Source of the DNA: Chloroflexota bacterium
GTDB lineage: Bacteria; Chloroflexota; Limnocylindria; P2-11E
Direction of reading: 5' to 3'
DNA length: 49,871 bases
Assembly (NCBI GenBank): GCA_005882255.1
Contig: VBEZ01000178.1
Location: forward strand, 1 to 49,871
Made by a program: the position numbers and the translations under genes
In this document: positions 24,510 through 33,967 of the stretch, one piece after another
Layout of the letters: each line of letters starts with the position of its first letter
Position numbering within the stretch: the first letter of the stretch is position 1
The notes under the pieces: generated by a model
The model's input: only the letters and a program-made list of their open reading frames with translations
Database searches by the model: none
What the model was told of the DNA's origin: nothing

Positions 24510-26084
24510 ATGTTGCGTCTTTCGAACATCACCGGCGCGGCGATCCTCATCATGGCCACGGTCGTGTCGGCGTGTGCGCCGGCGACCACTGCGCCAAGTC
24601 CGTCGGCGAGCGCGAGCGGGCCCAAGAAGGGTGGCACGCTGATCCTCGCTCGCGCGGGCGAGGTCACGAACCTCGACCCCCACAAGGTGCCCGCCTTCAC
24701 ATCGGCCCGCGTGTTCGAGCTCGTCTACAGCTACCTCATGCGTCTCGACGAGAACCTCGCGGTGCAACCGGATCTCGCGGAGTCGATGCCCACGACGTCG
24801 TCCGACGGAAAGACCGTCACGGTCAAGATCCGCAGCGGCGTGAAGTTCCACAACGGCGACGCGCTGACCAGCGCGGACGTGAAGTACACCTTCGATCGGA
24901 TCATCGATCCCAAGAACGCCGCGGTCGCGCGGTCATTCTTCGGCGACGTCGACACGATCAGCGCACCCGACGCGACGACGGTCGTGTTCAACATGAAGAC
25001 GCCGAATGCGGCGCTCATCGCGTACATGGCGCATCCCAACACCGGCATCGTGTCGAAGAAGATCGGCGAGGCCAACGCGGACCTGTCCAAGAAGGAGACC
25101 GCGATCGGCAGCGGTCCGTTCAAGCTGGCCGAGTGGGTGCCGGACAACTACATGCGCTTTGAGGCCAACAAGGACTACTACGTCGCCGGCCAGCCGTACC
25201 TCGACGGCATCCGCATCAACGTCGTCCCGGATGAGACCGCCATCACCGCGGCACTCCGCACCAAGGCCGCCGACATGGCGATCGTGGTCGATGCGAAGGT
25301 CGCGCGCACGCTGCGGAGCGAGTCAGGCGTGACGCTCTCGGCGAAGCCGAGCCTCAGCTACAACCTCCTGTTCGTGAACACCAAGCGCCCGCCGTTCGAC
25401 AACCTCAAGGTGCGCCAGGCGATCGCCTACGCGATCGATCGCAAGGCGATCATCGACGCGGTCGCGTTCGGCGAAGGCGAGGTCACCGGCCCGATCGCGC
25501 CCGGCCTCGCGAATTACGCGCTGCCGACGTCGCAGTACCCGCTCTACACGCGCGACGTGGCGAAGGCGAAACAGCTCCTGACGGAGGCCAACGTCGGACC
25601 GGTCTCCTTCACGATGCTGACGCAGACGACGGAGCCGGCGTACGCGAAGGACATCGCCCAGCTGGTGCAGGCGCAGCTCGCCGAGATCGGCGTGACGATG
25701 AAGATCGAGACGCTCGAGTTCACCCAGTGGGTCGACCGCTGGCTGAAGGCGGACTTCGACATGGCGCCCGGTCTGAACGGCGGCGGTCCCGATCCGGACT
25801 TCTACGTGTTCCGCTACTTCACCGACGATGGCAACCTCAACTTCGTCACGAGCTACAAGAATCCGATCTCCAGCGACGCCATCAAGCAGGCGCGCGCGAC
25901 GACCGACGTCGCCAAGCGCAAGGATCTCTACACGACGGCCCAGAAGGAGCTGGTCAACGGCGTCCCGTTCATCTGGCTGTACGTCGGGCGCGACTACAAC
26001 GCGATGCTGCCGACCACGAAGGGCTTCATCCACCTACCGACCGGGTCGATCATCTATCTGCGACAGACCTGGCTGGACAAGTAA
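24510..26084 (+). CDS. ABC transporter substrate-binding protein, family 5
   Basis: Lipobox VVSACAP; GGTLILARAGEVTNLDPHKVPAFTSARVFELVYSYLMRLDENLAVQPDLAESM...VKFHNGDALTSADVKYTFDRI. Confidence 0.94.
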   Translation: MLRLSNITGAAILIMATVVSACAPATTAPSPSASASGPKKGGTLILARAGEVTNLDPHKVPAFTSARVFELVYSYLMRLDENLAVQPDLAESMPTTSSDGKTVTVKIRSGVKFHNGDALTSADVKYTFDRIIDPKNAAVARSFFGDVDTISAPDATTVVFNMKTPNAALIAYMAHPNTGIVSKKIGEANADLSKKETAIGSGPFKLAEWVPDNYMRFEANKDYYVAGQPYLDGIRINVVPDETAITAALRTKAADMAIVVDAKVARTLRSESGVTLSAKPSLSYNLLFVNTKRPPFDNLKVRQAIAYAIDRKAIIDAVAFGEGEVTGPIAPGLANYALPTSQYPLYTRDVAKAKQLLTEANVGPVSFTMLTQTTEPAYAKDIAQLVQAQLAEIGVTMKIETLEFTQWVDRWLKADFDMAPGLNGGGPDPDFYVFRYFTDDGNLNFVTSYKNPISSDAIKQARATTDVAKRKDLYTTAQKELVNGVPFIWLYVGRDYNAMLPTTKGFIHLPTGSIIYLRQTWLDK

Positions 26085-26102
26085 GGCCGATCCGGCTCGC
26101 CC

Positions 26103-27056
26103 TTGGGTCGCTATCTCGCGTGGCGGCTGGTCGGGGCGATCCCGACGCTGCTCGGCGTGACCGTGCTCACCTTCCTCTTCATCCGGCTCATCCCGGGAGA
26201 TGCCATCGCGGCGCGCCTCGGGACCTCGACCGCGCTCTCGCCTGAGCAGCTGGCGAGCCTCCGCGCGTACTTCGGACTCGATCAACCGCTCTACCAGCAG
26301 TACTGGACCTGGCTCACCTCGCTCCTCCGCGGGGACTTCGGCTACTCGATCAGGACGGGCCGCCCGGTCCTGGTCGAGATCACCGAGCGTTTGCCGGCGA
26401 CGCTGGAGCTCGCGGCGGCCGCGACGCTCATCGCGGTCGCGATCGGACTGCCGCTGGGGCTTCTCTCGGCCATGCGTCCGCGTTCTCGCGCGGACGTCGT
26501 CGCGCGCATCGGCGGGCTCATCGGACTTTCGCTCCCGAGCTTCTGGCTCGGCACGCTCATCATCGTGTTCTTCTCGCTGTATCTCCGGTGGTTACCGAAC
26601 ACCGGTGGCTACGTCGACTTCGTCCACGATCCTCTGGGAAACGTGGCGCTCATCGTGTTGCCGGCGGTGACGCTCGGCGTCGCGCTCGCGGCCGCGACCA
26701 TGCGCATGACGCGCTCGGCGATGCTCGACGTGCTCAGCGCCGACTACGTGCGGACGGCGTGGGCGAAGGGCCTGGCGGGCGCGGTCATCGTCCGGCGGCA
26801 CGTGCTGAAGAACGGTCTCATCGTCGTCGTGACGCTGCTCGGCATACAGGTGGGACAGCTCCTGGGCGGCACGGTCGTCGTCGAGGAGATCTTCTCCATC
26901 CCCGGCGTCGGCCGGATGCTTCTCGCCGCGATCGTCCAGCGCGATTACGCGCTCGTGCAAGGAGGCGTGCTCGTGATCGCGATCCTCTTCGTGCTGGTGA
27001 ACATCGTCGTGGATCTGCTGTATGGCTACCTGGATCCCCGAATCCGCCTCGCCTAG
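26103..27056 (+). CDS. ABC transporter permease (DppB-like)
   Basis: MGRYLAWRLVGAIPTLLGVTVLTFLFIRLIPGD...MRMTRSAMLDVLSADYVRTAWAKGL. Confidence 0.93.
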   Translation: MGRYLAWRLVGAIPTLLGVTVLTFLFIRLIPGDAIAARLGTSTALSPEQLASLRAYFGLDQPLYQQYWTWLTSLLRGDFGYSIRTGRPVLVEITERLPATLELAAAATLIAVAIGLPLGLLSAMRPRSRADVVARIGGLIGLSLPSFWLGTLIIVFFSLYLRWLPNTGGYVDFVHDPLGNVALIVLPAVTLGVALAAATMRMTRSAMLDVLSADYVRTAWAKGLAGAVIVRRHVLKNGLIVVVTLLGIQVGQLLGGTVVVEEIFSIPGVGRMLLAAIVQRDYALVQGGVLVIAILFVLVNIVVDLLYGYLDPRIRLA

Positions 27057-27909
27057 TCCCGCCGCCGCGGGACGATCATTCGGGTTCGGCGGCATCGGCG
27101 CGGCGATCGTGCGCGAGCCCGTCGCGCTGCTGGGTCTTGCGCTCGTCGCCCTCTACGTCGCGGTGGCGCTGGTCGTGGGCTTCCTTCCGCTGCGCGACCC
27201 GCTGCAGGTCTCGGCGCAGCGCCTGGTCGGTCCGACGCCGGAGTTCCCGTTCGGGACCGACGCGCTCGGCCGCGACGTCCTGAGCCGCGTCCTGTTCGGA
27301 GCGCGTCTCTCGATCCGTGTCGCGGTGCTGTCCGTGGCGATCGCGACGATCGTCGGCGGCGCGCTGGGACTGATATCGGGCTACCTCGGGGGTTGGGCGG
27401 ATCTCGTGATCGGTCGTGTGCTCGACGTGTTCTTCGCCTTTCCCGCCATCCTGCTCGCACTCGGCATCGTCGCCGCGCTCGGCCCGGATCCGAGCAACGT
27501 CATCATCGCCATCGCGGTCGTCTACACGCCGATCTTCGCGCGCGTCGTTCGCGGTCCGGTGCTGGCGCTGCGGGCGCGCGACTTCGTCGAGGCGGCGCGG
27601 GCGGTCGGCGCGACCTCGTCGCGCATCGTGGTCCGCCACGTCCTGCCGAACCTGATGTCGACGCTCGTCGTGCAGGTCAGCCTCGCCCTTTCGTGGGCGG
27701 TGCTGACCGAGGGCGCGCTGTCGTTCCTCGGCCTTTCGGCGCAGCCACCCGCGCCGTCGTGGGGCGTCATGCTGAGCGAGGGCCGGCAATACCTCGAGTT
27801 CGCCACACACCTCGCGGTGTTCCCGGGGCTCGCGATCATGGTCGCGGTGCTGGGATTCAATCTGCTCGGCGACGGCCTGCGCGACGCGATGGACCCGCAG
27901 CGGCGATGA
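27022..27909 (+). CDS. ABC transporter permease (DppC-like)
   Basis: FPFGTDALGRDVLSRVLFGARLSIRVAV...ALRARDFVEAARAVGATSSRIVVRHVLPN...LSFLGLSAQPPAPSWGVMLSEGRQYL. Confidence 0.93.
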   Translation: MATWIPESASPSPAAAGRSFGFGGIGAAIVREPVALLGLALVALYVAVALVVGFLPLRDPLQVSAQRLVGPTPEFPFGTDALGRDVLSRVLFGARLSIRVAVLSVAIATIVGGALGLISGYLGGWADLVIGRVLDVFFAFPAILLALGIVAALGPDPSNVIIAIAVVYTPIFARVVRGPVLALRARDFVEAARAVGATSSRIVVRHVLPNLMSTLVVQVSLALSWAVLTEGALSFLGLSAQPPAPSWGVMLSEGRQYLEFATHLAVFPGLAIMVAVLGFNLLGDGLRDAMDPQRR

Positions 27910-28373
27910 GGATCGCGCCTGCAGGTCGAACACATGTCGATGCGCTCGTCGCGTTGATGATCGCGTCGCCGTTGCTTCGCCGCTACGGCGTGACCGGCCG
28001 AGGCGCGCGTGTGACGCTGCTCGAGGGCCTCAGAGAACGCGATCTGCTCCTGGTCGCGCTCGAGCGCGGCGAGACTCTGGGATTCGCCTGGGTGATCACC
28101 ACGCGAGCGCTCGATCGCGCGGCATATCTCCGCCTCTTGCTCGTCGCGGAGGGAAAGCAGTCGCGCGGCGTCGGCGCGGCGCTGCTGCGAGACGCGGAGC
28201 GCAGAGCGCGCGCGTCGGGCTGCCGGCACCTCGTTCTTCTCGTGACGGCGGCGAATCGACGCGCGCGCGACTTCTACTCGCGCCACGGCTACCGGCTGGT
28301 CGGAAATTTGCCCGGATTCGTGCGCCCAGCGATCGGCGAAACGCTTTACGTGAAGAGTTGGCCGCGCCGCTAG
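27906..28373 (+). CDS. GNAT family N-acetyltransferase
   Basis: AYLRLLLVAEGKQSRGVGAALLRDAERRARASGCRHLVLLVTAANRRARDFYSRHGYRLVG; ATGA overlap with permease stop. Confidence 0.9.
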   Translation: MRIAPAGRTHVDALVALMIASPLLRRYGVTGRGARVTLLEGLRERDLLLVALERGETLGFAWVITTRALDRAAYLRLLLVAEGKQSRGVGAALLRDAERRARASGCRHLVLLVTAANRRARDFYSRHGYRLVGNLPGFVRPAIGETLYVKSWPRR

Positions 28374-28380
28374 AGCCGGC

Positions 28381-28713
28381 TCACGTTCCGGGTGCCTTGT
28401 AAGCGCCGCGCGCCGCTTTCGCCTTGGCGACGAGGGGCGCGAGCTGGTCCGCGGTGAATAGCTCGTGCGTCTCGAGGTGCGCGAAACCACCGGTGCTCGC
28501 GACCGCGAGGCTCACCGCGGCCGCGGACATCGAGTCAGGCATGTCCGTGACGATGAAGCCGTCGTACGGCCCGAACATCCAGTAATAGGACTCGAGCTTT
28601 CCATTGACTCCTTCCAAGAGCTTGCGGACCGCCGCGGCGCGGTCGCTCGGCCGCTCGATGTATGCGTTGATGGTCTCCCCTTTGAACGTGAAGAACGTCG
28701 CGAACTTCGGCAT
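28381..28713 (-). CDS. GYD domain-containing protein
   Basis: FATFFTFKGETINAYIERPSDRAAAVRKLLEGVNGKLESYYWMFGPYDGFIVTDMPD. Confidence 0.9.
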   Translation of the reverse strand: MPKFATFFTFKGETINAYIERPSDRAAAVRKLLEGVNGKLESYYWMFGPYDGFIVTDMPDSMSAAAVSLAVASTGGFAHLETHELFTADQLAPLVAKAKAARGAYKAPGT

Positions 28714-28762
28714 GAGAATCTCCCCAATTCTTGGCGGACATGCCGCCGTGCCGGCGATTCTC
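28714..28762 (-). promoter_or_regulatory. Structured 5' leader of the GYD gene
   Basis: Minus strand GAGAATC-gccggcac-GGCGG-catgt-CCGCC-aagaattgggga-GATTCTC-ATG: outer 7-bp arms directly abut the ATG, inner hairpin, SD-like gggga inside. Confidence 0.45.
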
Positions 28763-28835
28763 GCGCAATCTCCCGCCGCCGTCCCCGCGACCGCGGGCGT
28801 CAGGCCGGTGCCTATCGCTATCCTCGACGCGCCTC

Positions 28836-29348
28836 ATGTCCGAAGAGCTCGTCCTCTGGCACGACTTCAACGTGAGCCTGGTCACGGCCTCGGCCGGACT
28901 GCTCGGGCTTCTGTTCGTCGCGCTCTCGATCCACGTGCGCGTGCTCAGCACGCGCCAGAACGCCGAACTGCGAGCCGTCGCGCGAACCATCTTTCTCGGC
29001 TACGTTCTCGCGCTCGCGATCGGATTCCTCGCGCTGATGCCGCAGACGCTCTCGGCGTTCGGCCTCGAAGTGCTCGTCGTGGTCCTCGGGGCGACGCTGC
29101 CATTCGCCGCCGCGGCGCGCAGCGGGCTCCGCGCGACAGGCGTCGGGTACGACCGAAGGGTGACGGTCATCCAGTTCATCGCGGGATTCGTGTTGTTCGC
29201 GATCTCGATCGCCGCGTCGATCGGTGTTTTCGTCGGCGAGGCCGCGGCGCTCTTCTTCGTCGCGGGCATCGGTGTGCTGAGCCTGGTGTGGGGCGTCTTC
29301 AATACCTGGGAGCTCATCTTCCGTGTCCAGGGGCTGGACCAGCCCTGA
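28836..29348 (+). CDS. Hypothetical membrane protein
   Basis: Four hydrophobic helices (VTASAGLLGLLFVALSIHV ... LSLVWGVFNTWELIF). Confidence 0.65.
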   Translation: MSEELVLWHDFNVSLVTASAGLLGLLFVALSIHVRVLSTRQNAELRAVARTIFLGYVLALAIGFLALMPQTLSAFGLEVLVVVLGATLPFAAAARSGLRATGVGYDRRVTVIQFIAGFVLFAISIAASIGVFVGEAAALFFVAGIGVLSLVWGVFNTWELIFRVQGLDQP

Positions 29349-30965
29349 TCATCTCGCCGGCGTGGCGGCGGACACGCAGTCCTCGGTCGCCCCGGCCGCG
29401 GCGTTCGCGAGCTGCTGACGCGCGGAATCGAAGCGCTCGATCGGGAGCAGCAGGCTTTCGGTGATGCGCTCGCGTACTTCGCGCGTGACGCGGTGGCCGA
29501 TCCGCCGCGCCCAGCGCCGTCCGAGCCAGCCCGCGTGCAGGCGCAGCGCCTGTGCGAGCAAGAAGCCGATGAGCAGCGTCACGCTGAGCAGCACGACCGG
29601 CGTCGGCACCCGGCCGAGGTAGGGGACATCGACCGATCCGACGGGTGCCTCGTGAATGAGGAACAGCGCAGCGAACCAGAGAGCACAGAACAGGAGTAGC
29701 GCGGTCACCGCGTACTGCGCGAGACCGATGACCGACCAGAGCACACTCGTCGGCACGCGGAACGCCGCGCTCTCGGCCGCCAGAGACTGGTCGATCGCGC
29801 CGGCCAGCCGCTGCTCGAAGATCGCCGGCGTGCTCAAGGTCGCGAGCCCGCCGCGGACCGAGCCGGGCACCGTGGGCAGAGTCACCGCGATGAGCTCGCG
29901 GAGCGGCTCGACCGCTGGAGCCAACGAACCGCGCGACTGCCAGCGACGAAGAAACCCGGCGGGATCGGCGGACGCGCGCGCTCGACCGGTCAGTCGATAG
30001 ACCCAGCTGGTCAAGTGGCCGAAGGGACCGGCGCCCCGCGGTCGCGCGGCGAGCCGCGTCGCGGCGACGGCCTGGCGCTCGAGGCCGCGGATGTCAACGA
30101 GAGCGAGAACGCCGCGCCCGACGGCGTCCAACGCGCGTTCGCGCCGCGCCGGATCGATCAGGGGCACCGCGCCGCCGTCGGCCACGCCGGTTCGCGCGGC
30201 GAGATCCCGCACCGCTTCGTGCGCCTCGGCGGCGATGCGCGACGCGACGATCCGCTTCGCCTCGACACCCGAGTCGAGCCAGTGGCGGAACTCGCCGATA
30301 CCGGCCGCTCCATCGCGCGCGCGCGTGATCGCGACGCCGATAGTGGCAAGACCTTCGCGTCCGAGCTGCGTGCGCATGTCGTCGCTCACGCGCATCGCGT
30401 CCTCGGCGCTCAGCAGGTCACTGCGATTGAGCACCACCAGCTGGTGCCGTAGGCGCGGAGCGAACGTGCGCAGGTAGCCGCCGTGCATGATCTCGTCCTT
30501 GTATTTCTCGGGGTCGACGACCCAGGCCACGGCGTCGACGCGCGGAAGGAGCGTGTCGACGCGCTCGCGATGCTCTGGGGCGATGGAGTCGAAATCAGGC
30601 AGGTCGAGGACCGCGAGCTGGCCCAGGCTCTCGGCGCGATGCTCGCGCACCTGCGTCACGCCGAGCCAGCTCAGAAGACCCGCGAGCTCCTCGCGCTTGT
30701 TGGCCGGGATCCATGCGACGGGCTCGGCCGTGGTCGGGCGACGGGCGCTCGCCGGGCTCACCTCCTCGCCGGCGAGCGCGTTGAGGATCGTGCTCTTTCC
30801 GACGCCGGTCCCGCCCGCCATGGCGAGCACGTAGGCGTCGCTCGGGAATCCGAGACGCGTCCGTGCCGTGTCGCGCACGCTCGCCGCGGCGGTCGCCTCG
30901 ATCCCGAGCACTGCCGCGGCTTCGATCGCCTCATCGAGGTGCGCGAGACAGCGCTGGAGATCCAT
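29349..30965 (-). CDS. Dynamin-like / YfjP-type membrane GTPase
   Basis: P-loop GGTGVGKST; DLPDFDS; NRSD; two C-terminal TM segments. Confidence 0.85.
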   Translation of the reverse strand: MDLQRCLAHLDEAIEAAAVLGIEATAAASVRDTARTRLGFPSDAYVLAMAGGTGVGKSTILNALAGEEVSPASARRPTTAEPVAWIPANKREELAGLLSWLGVTQVREHRAESLGQLAVLDLPDFDSIAPEHRERVDTLLPRVDAVAWVVDPEKYKDEIMHGGYLRTFAPRLRHQLVVLNRSDLLSAEDAMRVSDDMRTQLGREGLATIGVAITRARDGAAGIGEFRHWLDSGVEAKRIVASRIAAEAHEAVRDLAARTGVADGGAVPLIDPARRERALDAVGRGVLALVDIRGLERQAVAATRLAARPRGAGPFGHLTSWVYRLTGRARASADPAGFLRRWQSRGSLAPAVEPLRELIAVTLPTVPGSVRGGLATLSTPAIFEQRLAGAIDQSLAAESAAFRVPTSVLWSVIGLAQYAVTALLLFCALWFAALFLIHEAPVGSVDVPYLGRVPTPVVLLSVTLLIGFLLAQALRLHAGWLGRRWARRIGHRVTREVRERITESLLLPIERFDSARQQLANAAAGATEDCVSAATPAR

Positions 30966-32674
30966 CAGCGCAGCTCCGAAACCGAGGCGCGAAGCTTGAC
31001 GGCAAGCTCGTGGAGCGCGGCTGGTCGCGGGGCGAGCGCGTCGAAGCGCTCGCGCTCCGCCGCGAAGAGCGACGCGAGGAGCGCTTCAAGCCGCGCTCGC
31101 GCCTGCTCGATGAGCTGCTCCATCGCGCGTTCGCCGAAGAGGGCCTCCAGCAGCTTCTGATTGAGGTAGGCGGTCCCTGCCGCGATGCCGAGCTCAGCGC
31201 CGGTGAGTCCCGCGGTGTGCGCGAACACGCCGAGCATCACCGCGACTCCGACCGCGTTCACCCCGAGCGCGGCGACCTGCGCGACGGCACGCTTGCGTCC
31301 GCCGCCCGCGCGGACATCGTCGATGGTCGCGCGCATCCACGTCGCGAGCCCTTCGCGGATGGCGGGAGCGAACCGGTCCGACGCCGACCACAGCGCCGCA
31401 TCGCGTTCGATCAGGGCCGCGGCCTCCGAGCGTTCCGACCATGTGGAGGCGGTCCGGCGCGCGGCTTCGGTCGCGTGGCGCAGCGCCAGCGCCTCGAGCG
31501 TGCTGGCGATCTCTTCCTCGACGATCGCGACCGGCGCTGTGGGCGTCCCGCGGAACGCGGTCAACAGCAATCCGCGCAGGCGCCCCAGGCCGGACGCGAT
31601 GAAGCGCGTCACCTGATCGGCGCCCACGAAGTCGTGCCAGCGTCGAAGCACCTCCTGGCGAAGGAGCACGCCGCCACGCAGATCGCGCGAGAGCTTGGCA
31701 AGCTCATCCGCGTACGCGGTCTCCGCGATGCGGCGAAGCGCCTCGGCGTCGATCGCCTCGTGCTCGAGATCGTCGGCGACGGCGTGCACGAGCGGCGCGA
31801 GTCCGCGGACCGCTCCGGCGAGCGCGTCCATCGCGACGCTTCGCCGCTCCTCGCTCTGAGTGGTGAGCTGCGCGATGCGGTCGAGCAGCGGACGCACGGT
31901 CTCTCGCGCGAGCCCGTTGACGTTCGGATCGACGTCGCCCTCGGTGACGGCGATCAGATCGAGCGTCTCGTCAGCTTCGTTCATACCGGCCTCCGACAGC
32001 AGGCGGCGTGCATCGGCCAGGACCACGTCGCGGTCGCGGGCATCGCCCGGCACGCGGTTGAGCATCACCACGAGCGGCAATCCGCGCTCCTGCGCGCGGC
32101 GCAGGACCTGCCAGGGCACGAGGTCCGCGTAGCGCGTCGCGGTGGTGACGAAGACGCAGAGATCGCTCACTTCGAGGAGGACGTCGGCGAGCTCGCGATT
32201 GTCGCGCTCGACCGAGTCGATGTCCGGCGCGTCGATGACGGCGACACCGCTCGATGACTCGGGGGCAGGCACGTGGATGATGCGATCACCGGCGATGAGC
32301 CGGAGCCGATCACCGGACAGGATGTGCTTCGCATCACTTTCGCTCGCGTACAGAACGGCTTCGCGCGTCGTCGGCCGGAGCACTCCGGCCTTACTGACCT
32401 CGGCGCCGGCGATGGTGTTGAGGAGCGACGACTTTCCCGCGCCGGTGGGTCCGAGCAGCAGCACGATCAGCGGGGCTTCGATGTCCGCCGCGCGCGGGCG
32501 CACGAATCCTTCGAGATGGTCACGAAGCTGACGCGCGCGCTCGCGCGCGGGTGAGCTCGTCGGCGCGAGTCCCAACCGCTGCTGCGCGAGATCGGCGAGC
32601 CGCTCGCTGCGTTCGATGAGGTCGGCCCCGACCGGGTCCACCTCACGCACTCTACGGGGAGCGGCCCGGTGCAC
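30965..32674 (-). CDS. Dynamin-like family GTPase (partner of 29349..30965)
   Basis: P-loop GPTGAGKSSLLNTIAGAEVSKAGVLRPTTREAV; DAPDIDS; C-terminal hydrophobic segment; abuts the next gene. Exact GTG start uncertain. Confidence 0.85.
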   Translation of the reverse strand: MHRAAPRRVREVDPVGADLIERSERLADLAQQRLGLAPTSSPARERARQLRDHLEGFVRPRAADIEAPLIVLLLGPTGAGKSSLLNTIAGAEVSKAGVLRPTTREAVLYASESDAKHILSGDRLRLIAGDRIIHVPAPESSSGVAVIDAPDIDSVERDNRELADVLLEVSDLCVFVTTATRYADLVPWQVLRRAQERGLPLVVMLNRVPGDARDRDVVLADARRLLSEAGMNEADETLDLIAVTEGDVDPNVNGLARETVRPLLDRIAQLTTQSEERRSVAMDALAGAVRGLAPLVHAVADDLEHEAIDAEALRRIAETAYADELAKLSRDLRGGVLLRQEVLRRWHDFVGADQVTRFIASGLGRLRGLLLTAFRGTPTAPVAIVEEEIASTLEALALRHATEAARRTASTWSERSEAAALIERDAALWSASDRFAPAIREGLATWMRATIDDVRAGGGRKRAVAQVAALGVNAVGVAVMLGVFAHTAGLTGAELGIAAGTAYLNQKLLEALFGERAMEQLIEQARARLEALLASLFAAERERFDALAPRPAALHELAVKLRASVSELR

Positions 32675-32737
32675 CGCGCGTTTCAGACCGGCATCCGTTG
32701 CAAGCGGCCCGCTGTGCTTCGTATTGGCGCGCCTCGA

Positions 32738-33967
32738 GTGTCGTTAGGCCAAGCGGTGGGTCGTTCGCTGTTCGCGCGTGTCGCCGGCACGCTGCTGATC
32801 GCCAGCACGCTCGTGCTGGGTCAAGGGGCACGACCCGCGAACGCGGCGTGTGTCGCGAGCACCGGCCCCGGCATTCCCGCGCCGACCGGTCTTCCGACGG
32901 GTATCTCCGGTTTCCACGCACGGTGGTACGGACAGAGCGGCTATCCGACGCTGTGTCCAGGCGGGCGATCGACCGCGACGGTCGCGTTCTACAACAGCGG
33001 CTCACTCGGATGGGTGAGCGGTCGGATGGGCGAGGTCGCCTATCTCGGAACGTGGGGTCCCGAGCCGGGCCAGGACGCGGTCAGTCCGCTCGGTGGCGAC
33101 GGCACCGCAGGATCGCTCGCGACGGGATGGCCTCGCTACAACCGCATCACGATGCAGCCCGCGCCGTACGTCGGCCCGGGCCAGGTCGCATGGTTCCAGT
33201 TCACGATCCAGGCGCCCGACGGGAGCCTCCCGACACAGAGCGGCGCCGTGTACAGCCCGCTCGGCTACAGCGACCTGAGCGTGCCCACGGCACGTGGCGC
33301 GTTCAGCGTGCACCTCATCAAGGAGCGACTCGCCGACGTGACGGTACGGACCCTCACCGCGAACAGCACCGACTGCGCGAGTGACTGTCCCGCGAAGCCG
33401 CTCGCTCAGTACGTCGCGGAGAACGGCGCGTATGCCGGCATGAACGGAACGTATCTCTGCCCGCCCGACTATCCCGCGTGCGCGGGCAAGGTGAACTCGT
33501 ATGACTACGCGGTCTACAACAGCAACCTGCGGCGCTGGATCAACCGTCCGGCGCTCATCGGGCAGAACAGCCTGCTCACCTTCAACGGCGCCGCGACAGC
33601 GGTGTATCGGCGCAGCTTCGTCTACGGACAGAACGCGTCGCTGATGAACGCCCCGATCACGGCAGGCATCACGATGTTCCCGCTCCTCGTGCAAGACGGA
33701 GCGGTCATCGATTCCGAGTTCGAGCAGACCGCCGTCCAGAAGACCCGCGGGACCAAGGGCGCGATCGGCGTCGACGGCACCTACATCTATCTCGCGATCG
33801 TGACGGGCGCCACGGTCACGGAGTCGGCCTATGTGCTGCAGGCGCTCGGCGCGCGCGACGCCCTCAACCTCGATGGCGGCGGCACCGCCGCGATGTTCAT
33901 CGGCGGCTCGTACACCGTCGGGCCCGGCCGGCTGCTCCCGAACGCGATCGTCCTGACAAAGCCCTAA
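32738..33967 (+). CDS. Secreted phosphodiester glycosidase family protein (NAGPA domain-like)
   Basis: Signal peptide VAGTLLIASTLVLGQGARPANA; ENGAYAGMNGTYLCP..., TKGAIGVDGTYIYLAIVTGATVTESAYVLQALGARDALNLDGGGTAAMFI. Confidence 0.8.
   Translation: MSLGQAVGRSLFARVAGTLLIASTLVLGQGARPANAACVASTGPGIPAPTGLPTGISGFHARWYGQSGYPTLCPGGRSTATVAFYNSGSLGWVSGRMGEVAYLGTWGPEPGQDAVSPLGGDGTAGSLATGWPRYNRITMQPAPYVGPGQVAWFQFTIQAPDGSLPTQSGAVYSPLGYSDLSVPTARGAFSVHLIKERLADVTVRTLTANSTDCASDCPAKPLAQYVAENGAYAGMNGTYLCPPDYPACAGKVNSYDYAVYNSNLRRWINRPALIGQNSLLTFNGAATAVYRRSFVYGQNASLMNAPITAGITMFPLLVQDGAVIDSEFEQTAVQKTRGTKGAIGVDGTYIYLAIVTGATVTESAYVLQALGARDALNLDGGGTAAMFIGGSYTVGPGRLLPNAIVLTKP

Noticed and set aside
30863-32257. 464-aa plus-strand ORF
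   Set aside because: Opposite strand of the dynamin-like GTPase; GTPase motifs on the minus strand are decisive.
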